A DNA stretch of 64,000 nt, taken from assembly GCF_050947875.1 (NCBI RefSeq), contig NC_134569.1:14401131-14465130 (forward strand), given 5' to 3'. This document shows, in pieces, positions 10,813 to 21,576 of the stretch. The stretch is from Dermacentor variabilis. Lineage: Eukaryota > Arthropoda > Arachnida > Ixodida > Ixodidae. The position numbers and the translations under genes are program-made. Below the pieces are notes generated by a model. That model ran no database searches. It saw only the letters and a program-made list of their open reading frames with translations, and was not told where the DNA came from. Each line of letters opens with the position of its first letter. The first letter of the stretch is position 1.

Positions 10813-11623
10813 AGCAGCATCTCGGGAAAGTCTTGTCTAGCCGGTGTACGATACCGAGCAGTATGCATATATGTTTCTCGGTGGACCAAACGTCTCACGT
10901 TTTCTTCGATATTCCTTCGGTAGCCACATTAGTGGCCCAAAGTAGGCATTCGATTGTGGAGATACTTTCCTTTGCGTTTTTTTTTTTTCATTTCGCTGTC
11001 CCCGCCCCATAAAAGGAAGAAAAAGACATTGTTGTAGCGCAGCGAATTGTCGCATGGTGAAAGTTCGATTTTGTTACTTCTTGTTTTGAGAAAAGGAAAG
11101 CAATGGGCCACGGGACGCTTCACTTGCAGGATACTCTTATTATATTATTACGATAGCAATTATACGGACACTACCGATGCATTCCTGCCGTCGCCCTCAT
11201 GTTCCGTATAAAGTCCAAGGGCGATAACATCGGGACCGCGCGCCGCATACTGTATGTGCGAGTGAAAGCTTAGGAGGGGCAGTGGCATGGGTGGGCGGAC
11301 GATAGTGGCTCAGTCTTGTGTGCGCAAAGGAGAAAAGCGGGGAGGAAGCGCGTCGCCTTCCGTCGCGCGCGATACGTCGGGGGGAGTGTATGGAATGGGG
11401 GCGGGATCTACGATTCCGTGATTCTGTGATTGCGCAGCATGTTTATTTGCCTTATTTGATGCATTATATAGAGGGACATTTTCTTAGACACGTAGATTAA
11501 TTGGAGACTTATACGTATATTTAAATATCTTGTTGCGACGTTTTGTGTAAAAGTTCAGTGAACTTTCTTTCCAGTGACACTTTTATGCCCTTTATCAAGC
11601 TGTATCTTCGCATTTCTAATATA
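10813..11623. other. No gene recognised
   Basis: Moderately AT-rich sequence with short homopolymers (T run at 10979-10990). No coding signal, RNA gene or repeat that recurs in this window was recognised. Confidence 0.6.
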
Positions 11624-12901
11624 CGAGGGCGAGTCAAATGAAAGTGAGCCAATCCACCCCGCGCAATAATGGTTCGGTTCATTATCTGCGAGGCATGCGC
11701 GTATCACACAGGCATCTCTCATTTACAAAATTGACATGCAGAGGTGAGGATAAATGTTCTTTAATGCTCTCATACACTAGGTTGAACATGGTTGCGTGAC
11801 TTAATGGACGCTCCAGAAGTTGAGCAGCGTGGTGCCGTGAGGTTTTTGACTGCTGAAGGTGCTTCCTAAGAAGAAATTAGTCGCCGTATGAATGCCGTGT
11901 ACCTCGAACATTGCATTTCATTGGCCACTGTGAAGAGTTGGAGCAAATGGTTCAAAGAAGGACGTGAAAGTTTCAAAGAAGATCCAAGACCGGGCCAAAG
12001 CCACCGTGCAATCAACCACAACAAAATTGCAACGGTTGATGAGCTGATGAGACAAGAACGGAGGATAAGCATCGATGAACCGGCCGAGTGTGTGAACATC
12101 AGTGACGGTTCCGATCACGCCATAATTCATGAACATCTCGGTTATCAGCTCTTGTGCGCGCAATGGTTGCTTAAAAGTTTGAACCACCGCCAAAAGACGG
12201 AGAAGTTCGCCACTACCTTGACTCATCTGATCCGGTATCACAATGAGGGTGACGACTTGTCTGCACTTGTGATCGGGGACGAACCATGGTGCCACTACTA
12301 CGAGCCTGAAACACGACGGCAAAGCTTACAGTGGAAACATTCGAATTCACCACCCCCAAGAAAGCAAAGGCCGTCCGCCGGAAAGGTGTTGCTGACTTCT
12401 TTTTTCGATCGTCAGGGGCCAGTGCTGACAGAATTTGCCAAATCTTGATAGACTATCAATTCTTTCCGATATTGTGAAACGCGGGATCGGCTACGTGTCT
12501 TAATCAAGAAAAACGACTTGGAAAATTGACGAATGGGGTCAACTTGTTCCACGACAATGCCCGTCCCCACGTCGCTGATGTGGTTAATATAACTGGCGAA
12601 GTTCAAGTGGGAGACGCTGCAATATCCGCCATACAGCCCAGGTCTGTCGCCTTGCGACTTCCACATTTTGGGGCAACTGAAAGAAACAGCCCCAGGCAAC
12701 CAGATTCTTGTCGGACGATGACGTGGAAGAGTCGGTTGCAGACTTTTTGGAGCAGCAACCCAAGGAGTTTTATGAGACGGGAATCACGCGACTCGTTAGT
12801 CGAAGGGACAAATGTCTGATTGCTCATGGAGACTACTTTTAAATAAAGTACTCCGTTTGTCATATATTCGCATTGAATCACTTTCATTTGACTCGCCCTG
12901 G
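11624..12901 (+). mobile_element. mariner-family DNA transposon
   Basis: 1278 bases, the usual mariner length, between TA dinucleotides at 11622-11623 and 12902-12903. Inverted terminal repeats of about 25 bases differ at one position: the left end reads CGAGGGCGAGTCAAATGAAA and the right end, reverse complemented, CCAGGGCGAGTCAAATGAAA. It encloses a broken transposase. Confidence 0.93.
11804..12842 (+). pseudogene. mariner transposase, inactivated
   Basis: The start ATG at 11804 (MDAPEVEQRGAVRFLTAEG) is followed by an in-frame TAA at 11867. The helix-turn-helix region continues with ISLATVKSWSKWFKEG. The catalytic core has the first D in VIGDEPWCHYYEPETR, the second in NLFHDNARPHVA and the third in YSPGLSPCDFH, so the D,D34D residues are all visible but spread over several frames. 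At least two frameshifts lie between 12448 and 12700. The frame ends in IAHGDYF with TAA at 12840-12842. It is not expected to be functional. Confidence 0.88.
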
Positions 12902-12903
12902 TA

Positions 12904-13428
12904 TATATAGCAGAACTCCTGCTTTTTATACGTGCTCTCTGTTGCGACTATAATTTCGGTGCAATTACTTATGATACAGGACCGGTGACAGCTGCTTCTG
13001 CGTAATACATTGGAGCAAATGACAGCGTCATTGAGATTTTTCACTGGCCGTTCCATGTGTGCAAGAATGTAAACATGTTCTTGAATGACAAAGTTTCATC
13101 AACATATTTATCCTCAACTTGTTATTTTTTGGCCATTCCATTTTTGATATCAGCGGCATGCAATGCTTTGCTGGTTTCGAACTGATATAGTGCTAAAGTT
13201 CGTGTGGTATTTTCTTTACTTATTGAATAGACAAAAACATGCAAGTATTGATATCAGTTATTTGGGCACAATTTTTGGCCTATAAGAGTATATATTCTTT
13301 TATAAAAAAACGAATTATTTTACTTGTTTTGACAGTGCGTAGCGTTCAAGAATTCGTTACCAAAGAAGAAGATATTTGGCACCTGCAGTGCAGTTATTAT
13401 TCATGTATTTGATCCCACGACAAATTCT
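12904..13428. other. AT-rich spacer without recognised gene
   Basis: AT-rich sequence between the mariner and the TTAA palindromic element. No coding or RNA signal was seen. Confidence 0.6.
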
Positions 13429-13432
13429 TTAA

Positions 13433-14145
13433 GAGGAAGCTCTAGTTCGGGCCCAACTTCGATTTGATCTATTCAGATACATCTAAAACGCAGAAACGCT
13501 ATCCTGAGAAAACCCCTGGATCGATTATAATGAAATTTGTTGCATTTGAGAGAGAAAGTTGAATTCTAATGTCTGTTGGAAGCGGAATTTCGATTTAGGG
13601 CCTGAATTTTGTTCAAAATATTTTGAAAAAAATCGAAAGTTTGAAGAAATAGAAGCACGATGTTTACAAACTAATAGGTCTGAATCAAGAACAGATATCG
13701 CCGTTCTGTAAACGGAATCTACTATAACAGTCAAAGCGGACAAATTTGATATGTCAGTTTGTATCTTATGTGAATTGGTTACGTTGATTACAAGGGTTCT
13801 GCAAAAGCCGTATTTCCATAATACTAAATTTTTTGAGGCTCATGTGTAACATATCAATTTTGTCCGCTGTAGATGCACTATTACGTGCAATTCACAGAAT
13901 ATTGATATCACTTTTTATTGTTGGGTTAGAGTTTTAAACGTGACAGTTTCGTGTTCTGAAAATTTGCAATTTTTGCCAATTTCTAATAAAGAATTGACAA
14001 CCAAAATAATAATTCGAAGCAAACAGTCACTAGAGTGTTTTTCTTTTAAATGCAACAAACCTCGTCAAATTCGGTGCAGTAGTCGCCGAGAAAAACGAAT
14101 TCTCCTTCTACACGTATTTAGATAGGAGCGCGAGAGCTAAAGCTT
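13433..14145. mobile_element. TTAA-flanked palindromic (foldback) element FB, single copy
   Basis: About 713 bases starting after TTAA at 13429-13432 with GAGGAAGCTCTAGTTCGGG and ending near GAGCTAAAGCTT. The two halves are imperfect inverted copies: AAAGCGGACAAATTTGATATG at 13732 pairs with CATATCAATTTTGTCCGCT at 13852. It matches, in reverse, the two units at 39043-40483. The right TTAA is not preserved. No open reading frame of note, so it is non-autonomous. The transposase source is unknown; TTAA suggests a piggyBac-type target. Confidence 0.8.
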
Positions 14146-14255
14146 GAGGCCGAACTGCACGGGAGCCCCCACTCCCGAACGAAATTTCTGGCTACACCAC
14201 TGCGCTCAAGCGAACGCTTTGCAATCCGTCGATTCCCCATATTGATGCCGGCGAG

Positions 14256-15039
14256 TGTCAGGATTGGGCGCTCAATCCCATCGCTCGTGATCCGTTGTCA
14301 AGATTGGAGACCGGCATGAATTCGAAGGTAGCTGGCCCATGCCGTCGTCCAACTTCTCCACGCTGAGGACGTTGATGAAGGGAAGTACTGCTTCTCATCG
14401 AGAACGAGGAATATGGGTTTATTTACAGTATTTATATCAGTCTAACATGACTGTTTGAGGAAGTACATCAGTCTAACATGACTGCTTGAGAGAGAGTGTC
14501 TCAGTCCAACATGACTGCTTAAGAAAAGTGTGTCGAGCATCCGCACAACAGCAGTTTTAAACACTCGGTCCTCCCGCGATACAAGGTGACGCGAACGTTC
14601 GTTTAGTCATCGCAAACTAGCCGCCTCTCCGCAGGATGGTTTACACACACATGCACACAAACACACACACGTGTTCACGGTCCGAAACCGACACCACACG
14701 AATTTCAAAGAACTCGGAGCCGTTCCGGGTAGCGCGTTGTCTTGCGTCTTGGTCGGTGCGTGGGAAGGAACCTCCGTCGGCGTTCCCGCGGCAACTCCCC
14801 CGCCCGTAGGAGATCAGGTCCGCGTTGTCGTGTTGCGCACGAAGCCTGCTTCGTCGAACTCCTTCAGTCACAACGCATCCTAGCTGAAGCGACGGAGAGT
14901 AGAGGATGCGCGTATTGTTACGACACAAAGTCGACTTAGCCACGCCGCGGCTAGAGGTTGGCGGCGACGCTCCCGGAATGTTGCCTCCACAGTCGCAACT
15001 GGTTGGCAAAACTTGCACTGCAGCTGGCCGTTCTTAACA
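14256..15039 (-). mobile_element. Solo LTR (family C)
   Basis: 784 bases. On the minus strand it begins TGTTAAGAACGG and ends CAATCCTGACA, with 4-base target duplications CGAG at 14252-14255 and 15040-15043. R1 copy A shows the unoccupied site. A related LTR lies at 34698-35266 on the plus strand; the region around gaacgaggaata, the TTTATTTAC and the cttctccacgctgaggacg block match. No internal coding region is left, so it probably arose by LTR-LTR recombination. Confidence 0.87.
14438..14525 (-). repeat. Three direct repeats inside the solo LTR
   Basis: The motif cagtctaacatgactg (third copy cagtccaacatgactg) occurs three times at intervals of about 33 bases. The LTR at 34698 has only one related site (agtcatgctagactg), so the number varies within the family. 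Confidence 0.8.
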
Positions 15040-16011
15040 CGAGCGACCATTGTTTCTTTTTCTCGTCTGCTAGCCGGAAAGCGTCCAGAACTCTGCCAGG
15101 CGAAAATCAAGTCGGCCAGAGAAAAATAAACGCGCACCGAAGTGCGCCGCGCGGTGGTCGGGGCAACACGAGAAAAACGCATGCGCTTTGTCTGGCTCTG
15201 GCAGCCCGCGGGTAGCAAGAACAAAAAAATTGAAGACGCTCAACGTGTCCTTGCGAATAAAAGTCAAAGTAGAAAAATAAACAAGACCGTAGTTACCTTT
15301 GCTGGCGTTAGTGTCTTGACATGGATGCTTTGGCGCAGGTAAAAAAAAACATGTTGATATTCTTTTCTGTGCCATGACTGCACAAATGAACCCCCACAAC
15401 GCTTCGTCTCATCGGACCTCGCCGCGTGTTTTGGCAACGTGTCTGATAGTGCGTTGATTTGGCTTTTCTCGTTGTATGGTTCGATCTACGACTTTAGAGA
15501 AGTCAGTGCGCCTTTGGCGTCAAATGTTTATAACAACATTAAAACCACAAAGTCCTGGAATCAAAAATACCAAGCATGACTTTGGAAATGTCGCTCCACC
15601 TTTCGCACCAAAAGTTTATGAGAACTTTATACCTACAAAGTTTCGGAATTGAAATGCATGCGCTCCGTAGATTCCGCGGCCTCCGCGAAATGCCGCGACA
15701 AGCCCGCTCGCCATCAAAACACCCTTGAAACATTGTGCTCGGATGGGGCTCCTTGAGTCATGTGTTACGTTTCGCCTACGACGCGCGGTTAGCCGGCGCG
15801 GATGCAACGGACGCTGGGGCTTCGTTCAAAGCGGCGGACATTTTGGCCCGTTCGGCGCCGCTGCTACGCCTCCCCGCCAAGCGCGTCCAGGCATGTTCCA
15901 ATGCCACGTGTCTTCGTGTGCGTGTGTGTGTGTGTGTGTGCATGTTGGTGCCCACGCTTGTCGAAGCGCGGCAGCCGGGGAGAGGAGCTCCCCCAACTGT
16001 GAAGCGAGGAG

Positions 16012-16267
16012 GTCCGAGCGGCACCGGCCCGGCGGATGCGTCACCTACTCATCCCAACGTGCCCGAGCGGCACCGGTCCGGCGGATGCGTCACCTACTCA
16101 TCCCAACGTGCCCGAGCGGCGCCGGCCCGGTGGATGCGTCACCTACTCATCCCAACGTGCCCGAGCGGCGCCGGCCCGGCGGATGCATCACCTACTCATC
16201 CCAACGTCCCCGAGCGGCGCCGGCCCGGCGGATGCGCCACCTACTCATCCCAACGTGCCCGAGCGGC
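16012..16267 (+). repeat. U3 tandem array, five 49-bp units (A2 5' LTR)
   Basis: Five units, each of the form gagcggcRccggYccggcgg followed by atgcgtcacctactcatccc and aacgt. The 3' LTR has four such units at 22307-22514. The array lies upstream of the TATA box, as U3 enhancer repeats often do. Confidence 0.9.
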
Positions 16268-16320
16268 ACAGTCACGTGCGCGTCTATAGAGGCGTTCCTT
16301 CTTGCCCTCAACTGCGAGAG

Positions 16321-16327
16321 TATAAAA
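16321..16327 (+). promoter_or_regulatory. LTR TATA box of A2
   Basis: TATAAAA after actgcgagag. In the 3' LTR the same site reads TATAGAA (near 22568), one substitution. It is inferred to direct transcription of the element from about 16350. Confidence 0.65.
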
Positions 16328-16434
16328 GCAGCTGCCCCCGGACGCCGAGAAGGCTCCGATTTCTTCTGTTGAGTAACGTGCTCTCCCGTCGCTCTACTTC
16401 GGTCGACCTGACCGCCCACTCTTTGCGATGCTAG

Positions 16435-16440
16435 AATAAA
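16435..16440 (+). terminator. LTR polyadenylation signal AATAAA
   Basis: AATAAA in gatgctagAATAAAcaagttg, also present in the 3' LTR at about 22680, where it would act on element transcripts. The inference is from position in the R/U5 region. Confidence 0.55.
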
Positions 16441-16879
16441 CAAGTTGTTCTGTTACGAGTCGACTCATGCTTTGCTGGGACCTTCGGATGCTTCCAGTTG
16501 TGCCCCAGGCCGCCAGGCCAACGCTACCCTTGGGGCTTGCGACCCAGCTGCAACAACGGGCGTCAGCGCTGAGGTTCCCAACAACTGTCTGCCAGCGGTG
16601 AGATCGCGACAACGGAGGCCAGCAGCAAAGATATGCAGTTGACTGTATGCTGAGCAGCACAACGACCATCCGGGAGCAGTGCAACGAGCCCTGTGTGATG
16701 ACTGGTTGCCTGCAGCGGAACGACTGCGCTGAATTCTTGGCTGCGAGGTTTGGTGAGTGCGGGACTTTCTTCTTCTGAGCTTTGCCAGGCTTTTGTTAGT
16801 GTCAGAAACAGAGCTGGTAATTGTGGTTGTCGTTGCTGCCGGGTTAGTTTGCGGCAAGACAATAATAGGCAGTAGAGAA

Positions 16880-17108
16880 TTGGATTGGATTGGAGAAACT
16901 TTATTTATGCCTGCAGTTGGGCGCTCGCGCGCCCCGACGAGGGCCTACGTCATCCTCGAAGGTGCCGTTACTCGGCGCGGGTCTCCGCTCGCCGTTGCCG
17001 GCTCGCTGGGTCCGTGCCTTTCGAGCGCCTCGAGGACCTGCTGGACGGCCCAGAGCTGATCGTCTCGGTCGTAGCTCTTCGCGGCTGCCTCGAGCCGCGG
17101 TGGGAGTG
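16880..17108 (-). mobile_element. 5'-truncated LINE tail inserted in the A2 leader
   Basis: 229 bases absent from A1 at the same point: A1 reads gagaa directly followed by agcagcattcag. The insert begins ttggattggattggagaaac on the plus strand, that is, a (TCCAA)n-type 3' tail on the minus strand, followed by GC-rich sequence ending gccgcggtgggagtg. It shows no clear target duplication. It separates the promoter from gag. Confidence 0.8.
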
Positions 17109-17127
17109 AGCAGCATTCAGAGCAGCC

Positions 17128-18414
17128 ATGGATTTGAAGTCGTTGCGCAAACCGAAATTGCTGGAGCTTGCAAGAGAGTTGGGTCTGGATGTCTCAGACA
17201 AACTCAGAAAACCAGAACTGCTAAGGGCTATTCTTGAGTTAGAGGCTGAGGACGACGAGCTGTCGGAATGCCTTGAGACCATTGAGGAGAGGGAGACGGC
17301 AAAAAGAGAAGAGCGTGAACGTAAAGAACAGAAAGAGCGAGAGCAACAAGAGCGCGACCGTCAACACGCTCTGGAAATGAAGCGTCTCGAGTTAGAGATG
17401 GAACGCGCTCGTAGTGGAAGTCAGGCACACGGTGCAGGAGAACGCGTATTGTTCAAAATGACTGACCTGATGCGGCCGTTTAAGCTTGGAGAGGACATTG
17501 GTTTGTTCCTGGTTAACTTTGAGCGAACGTGCGAGAAGCAGGGGTTCTCTCGGGAAACGTGGCCACAGCGCTTGCTCACTTTGTTACCCGGCGAGGCGGC
17601 CGACGTAGTCGCTCGCTTGAATAGAGAGGAGGCAGAGGATTTCGACAAAGTGAAATCGAGTCTGCTAAAAAAGTACAGGCTGTCAGCAGAGGCGTTCCGT
17701 CGGAAGTTTCGGGAAAATGAGAAAGGCAAAAGTGAGTCATATACAGAGTTTGCCTACAGGCTTATGTCAAACATGCAGGAGTGGCTCAAAGAAGAGAAAG
17801 CGTTTGGTGACCACGATAAAGTTCTGCAGTGCTTCGGGCTGGAACAGTTTTATAGTCGGTTGCCTGAGAACGTGCGGTACTGGGTCTTGGATAGGCCAGA
17901 CGTTTGTACGGTGGCTAAAGCCGCTGAGCTAGCCGAGGAGTTTGTGACGCGTCGGGCTCGCGGAGCTAAGGACGGTCAAAAGGGTGAATTTGGCTCGAAG
18001 TTTGAGAGGCCGAAGTTCACACCCATGAGAGCAAAGGGGAACACACGTAGTGCGGATGCGAGTGAAAGCAGTGCGACCGAACCTAAGGAGACGGCGGCAG
18101 CCGAAGCCGAACGCAGAAAGCGGTTCGAGACGAGGCAAGCGCGCGTTTGTTATACGTGCCAGAAGCCGGGTCACTTTTCGGCGCAGTGTCCGGAAACAAA
18201 ACCAAAAGTTGTGTTTTTGTCATTATGCAGCACTGACGAGAACATGAAGCTTCTCGAGCCTTACATGCGAGACCTCCTCGTGAACGGGAAAGAGTGCCGA
18301 GTGCTTCGCGATTCCGCAGCTACAATGGATGTAGTTCACCCCTCTTACGTACGTAGAACCCCATATGTTCACGGGCGAGTGCGCATGGATCAAGCAAGCC
18401 GTGGAAGCTCATAG
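17128..18414 (+). pseudogene. A2 gag with SCAN-like capsid, zinc knuckle and protease start
   Basis: A 428-residue frame starting at MDLKSLRKPKLLELARELG. Residues 55-95 form a charged coiled coil. Residues 108-265 form a capsid region resembling SCAN (GEDIGLFLVNFERTCEK, WPQRLLTLLPGEAADVV, YRLSAEAFRRKFREN, GLEQFYSRLPENVRYWVL, KAAELAEEFVTRR). A CCHC knuckle lies at about 341-354 (CYTCQKPGHFSAQC) and the retropepsin active site at about 393-400 (LRDSAATM). Gag itself is intact. The frame leaves the protease at the duplicated TACGTACG and ends 20 codons later. Gag would form the particle and package element RNA. Confidence 0.9.
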
Positions 18415-18443
18415 CGTGTGTCTGCCCGTAGCAAAAGTGCTTA

Positions 18444-21400
18444 TTGAAGGACCTTTCGGAGCGCTTGAGACGGAGGCGGCAGTGTCATCTATGCTGCCCC
18501 CCCCTGTACCCGTACCTATTTTCGAACAGGTCCGATCACCTCCTGCGCGAGAAGGGGCTTTTGTTTGGTGAGGCTAGCGTTCAGGCCTTAACCAGATCGA
18601 AGGTTCGGGAGCTCGCTGCAAAGGCGGTAGTTGCGGCGCCGACGTTGTCGAACAATCAAAAAGGGTCAGAGGCGCAGCAAACTGATATTCAGAGCACGCC
18701 CGAACTGAATAAACTTGAGTCTGTAACGTTAAAGGCACCAGATACTGGAGAGGAAATTCCCGATGCGGGAAAGTTAGAAGAGCTATCTGCAGATTTGCTC
18801 ATCGCGCCTACGTCAGACGGACTTAATAGGTTGCTAAAAGTCAGCCGGTCGGCTTTGATAGCCGAGCAAAAGAAGGATGGCAGCCTAGAAAACATACGCT
18901 GCATTGTCAAGGAAGGCATCGCCAAAAAAAATGCTCGCTTTGTGGAAAGAGGTGGGGTCCTGTACCGGAAGTATCTAGACCGCAGGGGAGGGGAGTTCGA
19001 TCAGCTGATCGTGCCTCAATGCTATCGTCAGGATCTGTTGCGCTTGTCGCACGGGGGTTCGTGGTCCGGACACCTAGGAGTTAAGAAAACTAAGGACCGT
19101 CTCTTGCAAGAGTACTATTGGCCAGGGTGTTTTCGGGACGCAGACCACTTTGTGAGGACATGTGACACCTGTCAGCGGGTGGGCAAACCAGGGGACAAAT
19201 CAAGGGCGCCGTTGAGATTGGTACCTATCATTACGGAGCCTTTTAGACGGCTCGTTATTAATACAGTGGGACCTCTGCCGGTAACAGCCACGGGGTACAG
19301 ACACATTTTGACTGTGATCTGCCCAGCGACAAAGTTCCCTGAAGCAGTGCCGCTTAAAGAACTCAGCTCAGTTGAGATAGTCAATGCACTACTGTCCATA
19401 TTTGCGCGAGTTGGTTTTCCTGCGGAAATCCAATCAGATCAGGGCACAGTGTTTACTAGCGCTTTGACGACAACTTTTCTCGAAAGGTGTGGGGTAAAGC
19501 TGCTACACAGCTCAGTGTACCACCCACAGTCGAATTCCGTTGAGAAGCTCCACTCCGTCATGAAGCGCGTGTTGAGAGCATTGTGTTTTGAACATCGAAC
19601 TGACTGGGAGCTGTGTCTGCCTGGGGTGATGTTTGCATTAAGGACCGCGCCGCATGCGGCTACGGGGTTTTCGCCAGCTGAGCTGGTGTACGGTCGCTCG
19701 CTGCGATCTCCGCTTCGCATGCTTCGAGAATCGTGGGAAGGCAGGGGCGACGACCCAGTCGTGGTGGAGTACGTGCTTAAGCTCCTCGAACGCTTAAGAA
19801 GGGCACAGGAGTTGTCAGGTGAAGCAATGGCAAAGGCCCAGCAGAGGGCCAAGGTTTATTATGATCGGACAGCCAGGGCCCGTCGTTTTGAGGTGGGCGA
19901 TGAGGTCATGATATTGCGCACATCGCTACAAAACAAACTAGACGTGCAGTGGGAGGGCCCAGCACGAATTGTTCAAAAACTGTCGGACGTCAACTACGTG
20001 GTGAGTCTGCCAGGAAAGCGGAAAGCACAGCAAGTTTACCACTGTAATCTGCTCAAACCTTATAGACAAAGGGAAGCAGTGGTGTGCATGATGGTAAACG
20101 TTCCCGAAGAGCTTCCGGTCGAGCTTCCGGGACTAGGCTCAGTGACGAACAGGGAAGACACCGATCAAGTCATTATTGACTTAATCAGTAGAGCATCGCT
20201 GTCGCCTGAGCAGAAAACCGAACTACACCAGCTCTTACAAGAGTTTCAAGGTCTGTTCTCTGAAAGGCCTGGTAGGACTTCTGTCCTTACTCATGATATA
20301 GAACTTACCTCCCCAGAGCCAGTACGATCCAAGGCGTACCGGGTGTCACCCCGCCAGAGCGATATTATGGAGGCTGAGGTAAAGAAAATGCTACAGCTCG
20401 GTGTTATTGAGGCAGGTGAGAGTGATTATACCTCCCCTTTGATATTAGTTGAGGTACCGGGCAAGGAACCTCGTCCTTGCGTCGACTACCGCAGGCTTAA
20501 TTCCATCACTAAGGATCAAATTTATCCGATCCCTAACATCGAGGAGCGCCTTGAGAAAGTTAGTAGCGCTCAGTTTATTTCCACCCTAGATCTTGTCAGG
20601 GGTTATTGGCAGGTTCCACTTACAGAAGAGGCTAGTAGGTATGCGGCGTTCATTTCACCAATGGGAACATTCCGTCCTAAAGTGTTGAGTTTTGGTTTGA
20701 AGAACGCGCCATACTGTTTTTCAAGCCTCATGGATAAAGTGTTGCGGGGACAGCAAGAATTCGCTTTACCGTATTTAGACGACGTAGCGATATTCTCCGC
20801 ATCCTGGTCTGAGCATATGGCACACTTGCGGGCAGTGCTAACCCGCCTGCGCGAAGCGGGCTTGACAGTCAAGGCTCCTAAGTGCCAGTTAGCACAGGCC
20901 GAGGCTGTCTACCTCGGTCACGTGATTGGTCGGGGTCGTCGCCGCCCCTCTGAAATAAAGGTGGCCGCTGTGCGAGACTTCCCGCAACCGCGCACGAAGA
21001 CCGATATTCGGTCGTTCTTAGGTGTCGCCGGCTACTATCAGAGGTACATCCCCAGGTACTCTGATATCGCGGCTCCCCTGACGGATGCTCTAAGAAAGAC
21101 AGAGCCGCAAACAGTCGTCTGGGACGAGACAAAGGAAAGAGCTTTTAGCGCCCTAAAGAGTGCCCTAACAAGCCAGCCTGTGCTACGATCGCCCGACTAC
21201 ACAAAAGGGTTCGTTGTTCAGTGCAATGCTAGTGAGCGAGGCATGGGCGTTGTACTGTGCCAACGGGAAAATGGAGAAGTGGAACACCCCGTCCTGTATG
21301 CTAGTCGTAAGCTGACCAGTCGTGAGCAGGCGTATAGCGCCACCGAGAAAGAGTGTGCGTGTCTCGTGTGGGCCGTTCAGAAATTGTCATGCTATCTAGC

Positions 21401-21576
21401 CGGCTCGAGGTTTATCATTGAGACGGATCACTGCCCTCTCCAATAGCTGCAGACCATCTCTCCCAAAAATGGCCGCCTCCTGCGCTGGAGCCTCGCTTTG
21501 CAACAATATTCCTTTGAGGTGCGTTACAAAAAGGGGAGTCTCAACGGTAACGCCGATGGCTTAAGTCGAAGCCCCT
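18444..21576 (+). pseudogene. A2 pol: integrase, reverse transcriptase, RNase H (IN first)
   Basis: One open stretch runs to 21446. Integrase has an HHCC motif (SHGGSWSGHLG, CDTCQRVG), then VINTVGPLPV where A1 has VID, so the first catalytic D is N (GAT to AAT). D in QSDQGTVF and E in NSVEKLH are kept. The GPARIV module follows, then reverse transcriptase with LDLVRGYWQVPL and an intact LPYLDDVAIF. RNase H begins QCNASERG where A1 has QCDAS, a second catalytic D to N. The frame stops at TAG in place of a tryptophan codon (TGG in A1), and the remaining codons to LSRSP run on to 21576. Near 18500 an eight-C tract (seven in A1) breaks the junction with the protease. Confidence 0.9.

Larger units (their letters stand above)
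15763..16583 (+). repeat. 5' LTR of A2
   Basis: 821 bases, TGTTACG...CAACA. It is close to the 3' LTR; the length difference (821 against 769) is largely one extra 49-base U3 unit. It contains a GT-rich microsatellite (15918-15940), U3 repeats, a TATA box and AATAAA. Confidence 0.93.

Noticed and set aside
16012..16267. Regular 49-bp repeats that could suggest a CRISPR array
   Set aside because: The units are contiguous with no unique spacers and lie inside the U3 of an LTR; the other LTR has four of them.
15725..16443. Several 100-200 residue frames across the A2 LTR
   Set aside because: They come from GC-rich tandem repeats in U3, differ between frames and strands, and recur only where the LTR recurs.
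18290..18420. A programmed frameshift at the gag-protease overlap
   Set aside because: The shift falls inside the protease after the active site and D reads through in frame, so a TACG duplication is the simpler explanation; kept only as an alternative in the findings.
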